Assembly (NCBI GenBank): GCA_015485845.1
Contig: WFSU01000150.1
Coordinates: 1 to 18,420 of the forward strand
Direction: 5' to 3'
Length of the DNA: 18,420 bases
Origin: Nitratifractor sp.
GTDB lineage: Bacteria > Campylobacterota > Campylobacteria > Campylobacterales > Sulfurovaceae
Part shown: piece after piece, positions 7,694 through 14,298 of the stretch
Layout: the number at the start of each line of letters is the position of its first letter
How positions within the stretch are numbered: the first letter of the stretch is position 1
Notes under the pieces: model-generated
The model's input: only the letters and a program-made list of their open reading frames with translations
Databases searched by the model: none
What the model was told of the DNA's origin: nothing
Made by a program: the position numbers and the translations under genes

Positions 7694-8464
7694 TTATTTA
7701 GTTGATTGCACATAAAGCTCGGTCAGCTCGGAAGCTTTTTTGAGCATCGCATCGGTTTTTTTGATCACGAGCGTAGGAGTCACGACCTTCGACTGATTCA
7801 TCACATCGAAAAAGAGGTACGTTTTCTCCAAATCCTTGAGAAGCGCCTGCATGGGGGGTTGCGTCTCTTTGGCTTTGCTCAGATAGTCCAGCGCATAACG
7901 GAAACGCTTCATCGGCACATTGATCTTTTCATCTGCATGCGGCATCCCCCAGGCACGAAGCTGGTACACGGCAGCGAGTGCCTGAGAGACGGCACGCAAT
8001 CGCCCGGAGACATTGATCGACTGTGCTGTGGCTTTGTTCCCGCTTTTTGCCAGGTGATCGACAAACGTATTGAGTTTCTCTCGAAAGTCAATAGCTCCTT
8101 TCGCAAACGTACTCGCCTGTTCTTTCCGGGGAAGTTCATTTGTCATTTTTTTCACAGCATCCCACAGCGTACCAATCTCTTTGAGTTCCGCTGACAACGC
8201 TGGGTCTTTGACATAAGCGACCAAAGACGCATGCGATTCCTGAAAATCTTTTTTAATCTTTTTCAGATCACCGGCAGGATCTTTGTACGCGAGCTTTTCA
8301 CCGATCATAATGTAGTCTTTGAGCATCCGCATGGTATACATCCGCTGTCGACCGGCAATATTGACCGCCTCATTGAGGGTGTGGATTTCTGCACCGGATG
8401 CCAGGGTCGGCGGCAGCCAGAACAGGGCGATGATCCCCAGAATGATCCCTTGACTTTTTCTCAT
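7694..8464 (-). CDS. Secreted protein with two PilJ N-terminal (NIT-fold) repeats (paralogue B)
   Basis: A 256-residue protein with a signal peptide (about 1-25, cleavage ASGA-E). It carries a clear type IV pili methyl-accepting chemotaxis transducer N-terminal signature, NIAGRQRMYTMRMLKDY at 35-51. The same motif family forms the nitrate-binding P-box in NarX/NarQ. A second, degenerate copy, INVSGRLRAVSQAL, lies at 150-163, so the protein is two tandem copies of a domain of about 110 residues (30-140, 146-256). No membrane anchor, methyl-accepting or kinase domain follows, so it is a free periplasmic version of a sensor domain normally fused to a receptor. It is first in the second module, with GAGGAGGACA as ribosome binding site and its own promoter at 8507-8538. 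Nitrate or nitrite as ligand is a guess from the family. Confidence 0.82.
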   Translation of the reverse strand: MRKSQGIILGIIALFWLPPTLASGAEIHTLNEAVNIAGRQRMYTMRMLKDYIMIGEKLAYKDPAGDLKKIKKDFQESHASLVAYVKDPALSAELKEIGTLWDAVKKMTNELPRKEQASTFAKGAIDFREKLNTFVDHLAKSGNKATAQSINVSGRLRAVSQALAAVYQLRAWGMPHADEKINVPMKRFRYALDYLSKAKETQPPMQALLKDLEKTYLFFDVMNQSKVVTPTLVIKKTDAMLKKASELTELYVQSTK

Positions 8465-8506
8465 GCATTGTCCTCCTCGGCAGTAGTGTTAGGAATTAGT
8501 TCCACC

Positions 8507-8538
8507 ATTATAACCTCATTTTGTCAAATTTCTGTCAA
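8507..8538 (-). promoter_or_regulatory. Promoter with tandem TTGACA hexamers for the second sensory module
   Basis: Reading leftward: TTGACA (8538-8533), 5 nt, TTGACA (8527-8522), 9 nt, TATAAT (8512-8507). The predicted start is near 8500, leaving a leader of about 36 nt with a strong ribosome binding site. The hexamers are 11 bp apart and neither is at 17 bp from the -10 box, which suggests a regulator-bound direct repeat. The layout matches the promoter at 427-458. On the opposite strand the repeat reads TGTCA-N6-TGTCA, which also resembles a Pho box, but in the reverse orientation to the gene. Confidence 0.6.
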
Positions 8539-8568
8539 GATATCCACAGTCAATCATTGTTGGCTCTG

Positions 8569-11500
8569 TCAGCGCAGAGAACTCAGCAATGTCGAGACAG
8601 CCGTATATTCAGTCACTTCTGCCAAATCACACCCCAGTCGGGGATTGACATAACCGTAGATAAAGAGCCTGGCTCCGCTGTCCCGTACCTGATCAAGAAT
8701 CCGGCAGCGCTCCAGCTCGACCGAATAGGTATCGATCAATACAACATCCGGCCTCTTACTCTCGAGGGTCTGTAAAAGACTCTCTTCACTCGACACCGAG
8801 AAAAAGGTATGCCCCGCATACTTCAGTGCATCCTGATGGATACGCTGCACCAATCCCTTGGACTGGCTGTACATCAATACGGTATAGAAATGGAACAGTC
8901 CCAGCATCTCCTCATCCGACGTCTCGATCTGCAACAGTGTCTCCTCCTTGGGGATCGGTTTAGCACAGTGCTGCGTCAGGATCTGGCGAAGCTGATCAAG
9001 GTTGACCGGCTTGGAAATGTAATTATCAAACCCCTCGCGAAGGTAACGTTCGCGATCTCCCTGGAGGGCATTGGCCGTCAAAGCGATGATCGGTACATGC
9101 ACCATCCCATGGGCATGTTCGTATCGCAAAATTTCCTGGGTCGATTCGATCCCCCCCATGACCGGCATTTGGATATCCATCAATATCCCGTCAAATTCCT
9201 GGGCTTTTCGCATCTCCACTGCTTCTTTACCGTTGTCGACCAGTGTCGGGACGATCTCCATCCCTTCGAGCACCCGTCCGATAAGCTTCTGGTTGATCGG
9301 GTTATCTTCGGCGACAAGGATACGCAACTCTTTCAGGGTCACGGGCTCTGCCGGGGCGACTTCAGATACCGCCGGGGCGGAGACGACTTCCACGCTTTCA
9401 TGGGCGCGTATCAGTTTTGAGGCGGTCAGCGGACGGTAAATGATCCGATCGACTCGGCTGGAGAGATTATCCGTCTCATGCTTCTGCGCCATGGTACTGA
9501 TCAGGATGGTTTTCTTGCCAAGCCAGAGCATCTTTTCGATATTTTCCCGTGTATCCCGGTCAGAATAATCCAGCAGCAGCACATCCACATCGTCCATCAA
9601 ATCCAATTCGTGATCACCGACCATACGGAATCGCGCCCCCATGGCGCGGGCATAGAGTGCCAGGTTGCGTTCCATCTGTCGCAACGTGGAGTGTCCGGTG
9701 TGGTAAAAGGCGATCGTGACCCCTTCAAGCCGGTTCCGGACATCTTCATCCTCTCCCGCCCGCTCAAACGTCAGCTCGAAGAAAAACTCCGACCCAACCC
9801 CTGCTTCACTGACCAGATCGAGTGTCCCTCCCATATGGTGAATGATCTCCTGAGTGATAGCCAATCCAAGCCCTGTGCCGCCAAATTCACGTGTCGTACT
9901 GGTATCTGCCTGGGAGAACGGCTCAAAAATCCGCTCTTTCTGTTCCGGTGAAATGCCGATACCGCTGTCCTTGATACTGAAACGAACGGTGACGATATCG
10001 TTGTTTTCTTTGATCTTGCGTATGTCGACATCCACCGTCCCCCCTTCATGGGTAAATTTGACCGCGTTGCCAATGAGATTGGTCATCACCTGGGTGATCT
10101 TGGTGGGATCGCTTTTGACGCGAGGGATCATCGGATCGATAAACGTGCTGTACTCGATCCCGCGTTCCAGCGCACGAGCCGCATGAGGTTCTATCGCTTG
10201 CTCAAGATCGTTAACCAGGCTGAAAGGGATCGATTCCAGTTCGATCTTTTCTGCGTGTATCTTGGAGAGATCGAGGATATCGTTGACGATTTTGAGCAGG
10301 TTGGCCGAGCTCCCTTCGATTACACCCATAAACTCTTGTTGTTCCGCCGTGAGAGAGGTACTCTGCATCAGTTGGACAAACCCCAGGATACCGTTGAGCG
10401 GTGTTCGGATCTCATGGGACATATTGGCAAGGAAGATATCCTTGGCTTTTTCTGCTTTCACGGAGCGCTCTTCAGCCGCACGCGCGGCCATCGTTGTATC
10501 GGCCATGAAGCGATAGACCGCCACCCGATCGCCTTTGCGCATGATGGTTTCCAGCTCTTTACGCCGCTTGGCATCGAGATCGCTGACGATTTCCCGGAGG
10601 CTCTCTTCGAGCGCATTTTGTTCCCGTTTCGTCGTATACAAAAACCGATACAGAAGGTACAGGAGGATCAACAGAACGACCATCCCGACGAGGAGCTCAA
10701 TGAGGAGCATATTATTGCGTTCTTTTTCCTGCGTCAATGTGACATCCATCTCATCCATGATTTTTTTCTGGGTGCGTTCTAAAATATGCATCGGTTCAAG
10801 AAACGCATTTTCAATATCGTACAATTGCGTGACAAATCCAGCGGTATCAGCATGTTCAAAGATGTCTCCACGGATCGGTAACAGACGATCAGCAATGGTC
10901 TGCGCATCACGAGCCTGATCCGAACCATCACTTCCGGAGTGCCCGGATATCGTAGAGACGGAAGCGCCGCCTCCCCTTTCCATGATGGTTTCCCATGTTT
11001 GTATATTTTTATCCGATACGGGCTGGCGGCGTGAGAGGAAAAATGCCAGCAATGCCCGTTCATCCGCCAACAATTTTTTATCATAAAGGATCTGGATATA
11101 GTGAGAAATCTTCTCGACATCACCCGTCTGTACCGAACCGACATCGAATCCCTTCAGGAGCGTTCGAACCGGCCCCTGACTCTCCAACGCGCTGAACAAT
11201 GCTTCTGCATTGGGATCCAAAGTGTCAACACGGGTACGAATCGCATGGAGTTGGCGGACGAATCGATCCATGTCCAGAGAAGCGATCTGTGGAGCAGAGC
11301 CGTTTGATACGAGCTTCCGTACCTGAGCAATCAACCGATCGACGTCCTGCCTGCTGCTTTCGAGGCGGTCGAGATAGTTCACCCCATTGACCCCGAAAAA
11401 GAGGGCACTCTCAAACTCTTCCCGAGCCGCTTTTTCCATTAAGGTGTTCAGCGTCTGCAGCACGGTCAATGTTTGACGCGTTTGCTTCTGCTGATACATC

Positions 11501-11589
11501 GTCCGCACCACCATAGCCGAGCGTACCCCGAACACGATAACCAGTGCGATCATCACAACACCAAGGAGATAGAGAAGCTTCGTTTTCAT
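8569..11589 (-). CDS. Hybrid sensor histidine kinase B with NIT-like periplasmic domain
   Basis: A 1006-residue paralogue of kinase A with the same plan. TM1 (6-22), periplasmic helical region (27-292) with a NIT-like stretch (ALFFGVNGVNYLDRLESSR at 62-80), TM2 (295-317), coiled coil, HisKA (about 382-448, H392), HATPase (about 490-610; N508, D541-SGIG, GGTGLGL), a receiver-like domain without the acidic pair (622-730), a canonical receiver (754-872; E761/D762, D805, K860) and a C-terminal degenerate receiver (903-1006). Compared with kinase A it has a Gly/Ser-rich insert near 206-224 and lacks the long Pro/Glu linker before the last domain. No HPt or output domain is seen. It follows a secreted paralogue by 12 bp; its own ribosome binding site is weak (GGTGG), which hints at coupling. 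The transcript may end in the gap before 8464. Confidence 0.93.
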   Translation of the reverse strand: MKTKLLYLLGVVMIALVIVFGVRSAMVVRTMYQQKQTRQTLTVLQTLNTLMEKAAREEFESALFFGVNGVNYLDRLESSRQDVDRLIAQVRKLVSNGSAPQIASLDMDRFVRQLHAIRTRVDTLDPNAEALFSALESQGPVRTLLKGFDVGSVQTGDVEKISHYIQILYDKKLLADERALLAFFLSRRQPVSDKNIQTWETIMERGGGASVSTISGHSGSDGSDQARDAQTIADRLLPIRGDIFEHADTAGFVTQLYDIENAFLEPMHILERTQKKIMDEMDVTLTQEKERNNMLLIELLVGMVVLLILLYLLYRFLYTTKREQNALEESLREIVSDLDAKRRKELETIMRKGDRVAVYRFMADTTMAARAAEERSVKAEKAKDIFLANMSHEIRTPLNGILGFVQLMQSTSLTAEQQEFMGVIEGSSANLLKIVNDILDLSKIHAEKIELESIPFSLVNDLEQAIEPHAARALERGIEYSTFIDPMIPRVKSDPTKITQVMTNLIGNAVKFTHEGGTVDVDIRKIKENNDIVTVRFSIKDSGIGISPEQKERIFEPFSQADTSTTREFGGTGLGLAITQEIIHHMGGTLDLVSEAGVGSEFFFELTFERAGEDEDVRNRLEGVTIAFYHTGHSTLRQMERNLALYARAMGARFRMVGDHELDLMDDVDVLLLDYSDRDTRENIEKMLWLGKKTILISTMAQKHETDNLSSRVDRIIYRPLTASKLIRAHESVEVVSAPAVSEVAPAEPVTLKELRILVAEDNPINQKLIGRVLEGMEIVPTLVDNGKEAVEMRKAQEFDGILMDIQMPVMGGIESTQEILRYEHAHGMVHVPIIALTANALQGDRERYLREGFDNYISKPVNLDQLRQILTQHCAKPIPKEETLLQIETSDEEMLGLFHFYTVLMYSQSKGLVQRIHQDALKYAGHTFFSVSSEESLLQTLESKRPDVVLIDTYSVELERCRILDQVRDSGARLFIYGYVNPRLGCDLAEVTEYTAVSTLLSSLR

Positions 11590-11601
11590 CCGCCGGCCAC
11601 C

Positions 11602-12354
11602 TTACTGCTGCTCTTCATGTTGTGCCTGGATTGCCATCAGGAGAGATTGTATATGGGCGACACCCAGGCCGATCAACAGCGGACGGTCAGGAAGACTTAG
11701 ATTTTTTTTCAAGACGTTCCATGACCTGAGAATGCGCTTTCCTCGCGTATGTTCCTTGGCACTCCAGTAGGCATACTTGTCACACAAACGCATCAATTGT
11801 TCAAAGGAAGCACTATGTGCCAGCATTGCCTTGTCATACTTTTTCTGGTCCTGCGTATGATCTCTATCAAGCAGATACTCCTGTTCCATCTCTTCCAGCA
11901 GTACCTGCATCTGTGTCAGGGCATACAGAATGCGCTGTTCCGGTTCCAATTCCAATGTGAGCGTATTGTCTTCCGTAATGTGTTCAATCTCGTTTTCAAG
12001 TTTCTGTCCCATCTGAAGAAGGTTCGAAAAGTCTTTGGAGTCACCTTTATCGGAAAGTAAGTTTTGCATGAGATCTTTTGCCGAGACGAAATGGGTCAGT
12101 ATCTGACGGGTATTTCCCTCTTTGAATGCGTTGGCAGACTGGCGTATGGTACGTTCATATGTTTGATAACTGTCGTGGAGTCGAAGCGCATGAATGGTTT
12201 GATGGGGGAATGCTTCCCGAAGAAGATAGTGTCGGGAGAAACCAATGAGATTTTGCTCAAGTCGATTCAGCTTCGTCAGAAACGAATAACTGTCCACCGG
12301 CTCGGCTTGCGACAAAGTCCCGAGAAAAAGCCAGGCTAAAACAAGATTTTTCAT
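11602..12354 (-). CDS. Secreted PilJ/NIT-like helical protein (paralogue A)
   Basis: A 250-residue protein with a signal peptide (about 1-17, cleavage SQA-E), all-helical and probably periplasmic. It is the most diverged of the four paralogues: RLEQNLIGFSRHYLLREAF around 31-49 takes the place of the P-box helix, a second YALTQMQVLLEEMEQEYLL helix opens the second half, and the C-terminal PLLIGLGVAHIQSLL segment matches the others. The ATG at 12354 gives a clean signal peptide. A TTG at 12360 is better spaced from the GGGGGG tract and would add two residues. It is first in the first module, 12 bp ahead of kinase B, with a promoter at 12423-12431. Its pairing with kinase B mirrors that of the other three with kinase A. 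Confidence 0.72.
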   Translation of the reverse strand: MKNLVLAWLFLGTLSQAEPVDSYSFLTKLNRLEQNLIGFSRHYLLREAFPHQTIHALRLHDSYQTYERTIRQSANAFKEGNTRQILTHFVSAKDLMQNLLSDKGDSKDFSNLLQMGQKLENEIEHITEDNTLTLELEPEQRILYALTQMQVLLEEMEQEYLLDRDHTQDQKKYDKAMLAHSASFEQLMRLCDKYAYWSAKEHTRGKRILRSWNVLKKNLSLPDRPLLIGLGVAHIQSLLMAIQAQHEEQQ

Positions 12355-12396
12355 GTACAAAACAGAGCCCCCCTTTCCCTCATTTTTCTATCAATA

Positions 12397-12410
12397 ATCA
12401 TTGTAATGAT
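12397..12410. promoter_or_regulatory. Dyad-symmetric site in the leader of the first sensory module
   Basis: ATCATT-GT-AATGAT is a perfect 6-bp inverted repeat with a 2-bp spacer, placed about 7-20 bp downstream of the start predicted from the TATAAT box at 12428-12423. The position would suit a repressor operator. Its AT-rich sequence bears a loose resemblance to Fur-type sites, but it is too short to assign. Confidence 0.35.
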
Positions 12411-12422
12411 AGCGCAAATAAC

Positions 12423-12431
12423 ATTATATCA
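12423..12431 (-). promoter_or_regulatory. Extended -10 promoter for the first sensory module
   Basis: TGATATAAT, read leftward (12431-12423), is a consensus extended -10 element. No convincing -35 hexamer lies 17 bp upstream, which is normal for extended -10 promoters and for Campylobacterota. It lies between the comF stop and the paralogue A gene and would give a leader of about 60 nt. The tandem TTGACA layout seen at 8507-8538 is not present here. Confidence 0.6.
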
Positions 12432-12479
12432 AATAATGTCCTAAACTGAGCACAGAACCCATTAGTTTCAGCCTGTCTC

Positions 12480-13055
12480 TCAGTACTGTGCATCTGCCAA
12501 AGTCACAGCAAACAGCACATCAACCTGATGGCGGTGCAGTTCCCCTGCAGCCTCCTGCAACGTGATCCCGGTTGTCACGATATCATCCACCAGAACAACT
12601 TCCTGTTTCTTCGAGCCGGTGTAGTGAAAGTCACGGGGATGGTCAAGACGGTATTGGAGAGTTTTGCCCGCGTAATTGACCCGGTTGCGTGCCAGGAGAG
12701 TGCTGTGCATCACGGGGATATCCGGGTGTTGGATTGCCCGGGTCAAGAGCGCCGTATGGGCATAACCATGCCCGACATGTTCATCCACTCCAATTACACC
12801 GAAGGGCGTCCCCTCCTGTCGCCGATACTCCTCCACAAACGGGGCGATATAGTGCCGCCCCAGGTGGCGATAGATCCGATGTCCCAGCGGCGTATGTTTG
12901 GTCAGAAGAAACGGCTCGATCACCGAGTAATGAAACAAACTCACCACCTCGAGTGTCCCCACCGTCCGTCGGGAAATCGTCGGCCGCAACAACCGCTCCG
13001 CACACGAGGAGCATATAACATCGACTGAGAGTTTGTGACAACTGACACAACGCAT
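12480..13055 (-). CDS. ComF-family phosphoribosyltransferase-like protein
   Basis: A 191-residue cytosolic protein. A zinc-ribbon-like N-terminus has two CxxC pairs (C3/C6 and C15/C18), and the C-terminal half has the PRPP-binding loop VVLVDDIVTTG at 153-163, the combination that defines ComF/GntX-type proteins. In competent bacteria ComF helps process incoming single-stranded DNA; that role is family knowledge and not shown here. The length is near the short end for the family. AAGGG just upstream of ATG supports the start. It is oriented away from the NifU-domain gene at 13133 and shares a 77-bp divergent intergenic space with it. Confidence 0.88.
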   Translation of the reverse strand: MRCVSCHKLSVDVICSSCAERLLRPTISRRTVGTLEVVSLFHYSVIEPFLLTKHTPLGHRIYRHLGRHYIAPFVEEYRRQEGTPFGVIGVDEHVGHGYAHTALLTRAIQHPDIPVMHSTLLARNRVNYAGKTLQYRLDHPRDFHYTGSKKQEVVLVDDIVTTGITLQEAAGELHRHQVDVLFAVTLADAQY

Positions 13056-13132
13056 GGTTACCCTTTTGTTTGTATTAACTTGTTATTAAGGCTCTTTGGC
13101 TATATTTCCCCAAATTTTTCAAGGAAACCATC

Positions 13133-13426
13133 ATGATGCCTTTCAGTGACGACGACCTCTGTGTCGCCATCAAAAACTTTCTCCCCGGCGTCGAAGCCTA
13201 CGTCGCATCCCACAACGGAACCATGCGCTACCTCGGCGTCAAGGACGGTACCGCCTGGATCGAACTCGCCGGCAGCTGCAACGGATGCTCCATGAGCAGC
13301 CTGACAACCAAGATGGTCGCCCAGCGCAAGCTTCGCGAACTGATCCATCCTGAACTCACAGTGGAGAGCATCTTCCCGGGTCAGGAAGATCAACTTCCCG
13401 AGGGGTTGGTTGTTGATTGTGAATAA
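13133..13426 (+). CDS. NifU C-terminal-domain (NFU) iron-sulfur scaffold/carrier protein
   Basis: A 97-residue single-domain protein containing the NFU signature GSCNGCSMSS with C49 and C52, which bind an iron-sulfur cluster between two subunits. Stand-alone NFU proteins carry clusters to target enzymes. The spacing of hydrophobic residues before and after the CxxC fits the family, and the length is normal. AAGGA at 13121-13125 serves either of two adjacent ATG codons (13133 or 13136). A TATATT -10-like sequence lies near 13101-13106. The 3' end overlaps the convergent alkyltransferase gene by 37 bp. Confidence 0.9.
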   Translation: MMPFSDDDLCVAIKNFLPGVEAYVASHNGTMRYLGVKDGTAWIELAGSCNGCSMSSLTTKMVAQRKLRELIHPELTVESIFPGQEDQLPEGLVVDCE

Positions 13427-13728
13427 CACCACATCCGTTGATCAAAAGCGACCACCCTCTTGTTAGCCACGGGTACACCCTCTTCTTTCAGCAATGCAAT
13501 TTTAGTCGGTACGCCGTCTCCACCGCTGTATTGTCCAATCGTTCCGTCACCGCGCACCACCCGATGGCACGGGACTTCCGGGGCATCGGGGTTTTTCCCG
13601 ACGGCCGTCCCCACCGCCCGTATCGCACCGGTACCGAGATAGCGGGCGATCTCCCCGTACGTCGTCACCCGCCCACGTGGGATCAGACGCAATGCATCCC
13701 AGACACGCTGCTGAAAAACAGTGGCCAT
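13390..13728 (-). CDS. Short O6-alkylguanine-DNA alkyltransferase-family protein (MGMT)
   Basis: A 112-residue protein comprising only the DNA-binding/active-site domain of the family. It has RVTTYGEIARYLG (20-32), an RAVG segment (37-40) and the acceptor motif PCHRVV with C54. Cys rather than Trp at that position means it could be an active, suicidal alkyl acceptor rather than an alkyltransferase-like (ATL) protein. The N-terminal domain of longer Ogt/Ada enzymes is absent. The start at 13728 is chosen because AAGGAGGAAAG lies just upstream and homology begins there. An in-frame extension to 13992 overlaps the lipoprotein gene and has no family similarity. Convergent 37-bp overlap with the NFU gene. 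Confidence 0.88.
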   Translation of the reverse strand: MATVFQQRVWDALRLIPRGRVTTYGEIARYLGTGAIRAVGTAVGKNPDAPEVPCHRVVRGDGTIGQYSGGDGVPTKIALLKEEGVPVANKRVVAFDQRMWCYSQSTTNPSGS

Positions 13729-13788
13729 TCTTTCCTCCTTCCTTTTACTTTTTTCTGGTAAAATTATACCTAAAAACGGGGGATTGCC

Positions 13789-14154
13789 ATGCATCTGCGT
13801 ACCACAACATATTTTTTGGCCACCACGGCTCTGCTCTTTTCTCTCAATGGATGCATCCCCTCGGGGGGGCGATGTTTCCCCTACATGGAAAAAGCGGGCT
13901 ATTTCTGTTACAAAGGTCACAACTTCGGCCGCAACGTATCGGAGGAGTATAAGAAGGGTGTCATTGATGGATGTCACACCGGCGAAGGGCACTTCCGACG
14001 CAACTACAGTCTCTCCAGCTCTTCAGCCGATTACAAAACCGGCTGGGATTCCGGGCGGGCTTATTGCCCGTTTATCGTCCCCGAAGAAGCCAAGCCCGGG
14101 CAGAGAACCCAGTACCAACAGGCAATTGACGAGAAGAAACAGGGTGCACAGTAG
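13789..14154 (+). CDS. Small Cys-rich lipoprotein, function unknown
   Basis: A 121-residue protein with a lipoprotein signal peptide: hydrophobic core 8-19 and lipobox-like LNGC with C22 as the lipidated cysteine. Four further cysteines (C29, C40, C62, C93) could form two disulfides in the periplasm. Two related Tyr/Gly motifs are visible: YKKGVIDGCHTGEG at 54-67 and YKTGWDSGRAYC at 82-93, suggesting a degenerate internal repeat. I do not recognise a named family. A GGGGGA ribosome binding site lies 5 bp before ATG. A possible -10 (TAAAAT) lies near 13759. It is divergent from the alkyltransferase gene with a 60-bp gap. Confidence 0.75.
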   Translation: MHLRTTTYFLATTALLFSLNGCIPSGGRCFPYMEKAGYFCYKGHNFGRNVSEEYKKGVIDGCHTGEGHFRRNYSLSSSSADYKTGWDSGRAYCPFIVPEEAKPGQRTQYQQAIDEKKQGAQ

Positions 14155-14186
14155 CACACCGTAAATTGGTGTATTGGTAATTGGGG

Positions 14187-14276
14187 ACGCGACTTCAGTC
14201 GCGTTAAAAGGGGCTGGGACTTCAGTCCCACTACGAAGTGACGCTGACGCGTTTGTTGGACTGAAGTCCAAGCCCC
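14187..14276. repeat. Composite REP/BIME-like element with three palindromes
   Basis: Three hairpins occur in a row: ACGCGACT-TC-AGTCGCGT (14187-14204), TGGGACT-TC-AGTCCCA (14215-14230) and TTGGACT-GA-AGTCCAA (14256-14271). The last two, with flanking GGGGCT (14210-14215) and AGCCCC (14271-14276), are inverted copies of one another, as in BIMEs. The arm bases differ between hairpins while pairing is kept. The rest of the 144-bp gap between the lipoprotein gene and queC holds no visible gene. Confidence 0.7.
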
Positions 14277-14298
14277 GGAAAAGTTGCCATCCAAAATG

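Noticed and set aside
8522..8538. TGTCA-N6-TGTCA as a PhoB-type Pho box
   Set aside because: It fits the enterobacterial consensus but runs opposite to the downstream gene, and to my knowledge the Campylobacter PhosR site differs. It is kept only as an alternative reading of the tandem TTGACA repeat.
8569..11589. A C-terminal HPt domain in the hybrid kinases
   Set aside because: No helical HPt-type histidine motif was seen; the C-terminal segments have alternating strand/helix patterns like receivers, with DVVLIDTY and YVLLDAK at the phospho-acceptor strand.
13729..13992. N-terminal extension of the alkyltransferase to an upstream start at 13992
   Set aside because: The extension has no family similarity, overlaps the lipoprotein gene on the other strand, and the internal ATG at 13728 has a strong ribosome binding site.
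14141..14160. GGTGC...GCACACC near the lipoprotein stop as a copy of the hairpin at 1826-1850
   Set aside because: Only about 10 bases match and the stem is four base pairs; too weak to call a shared repeat or a terminator.
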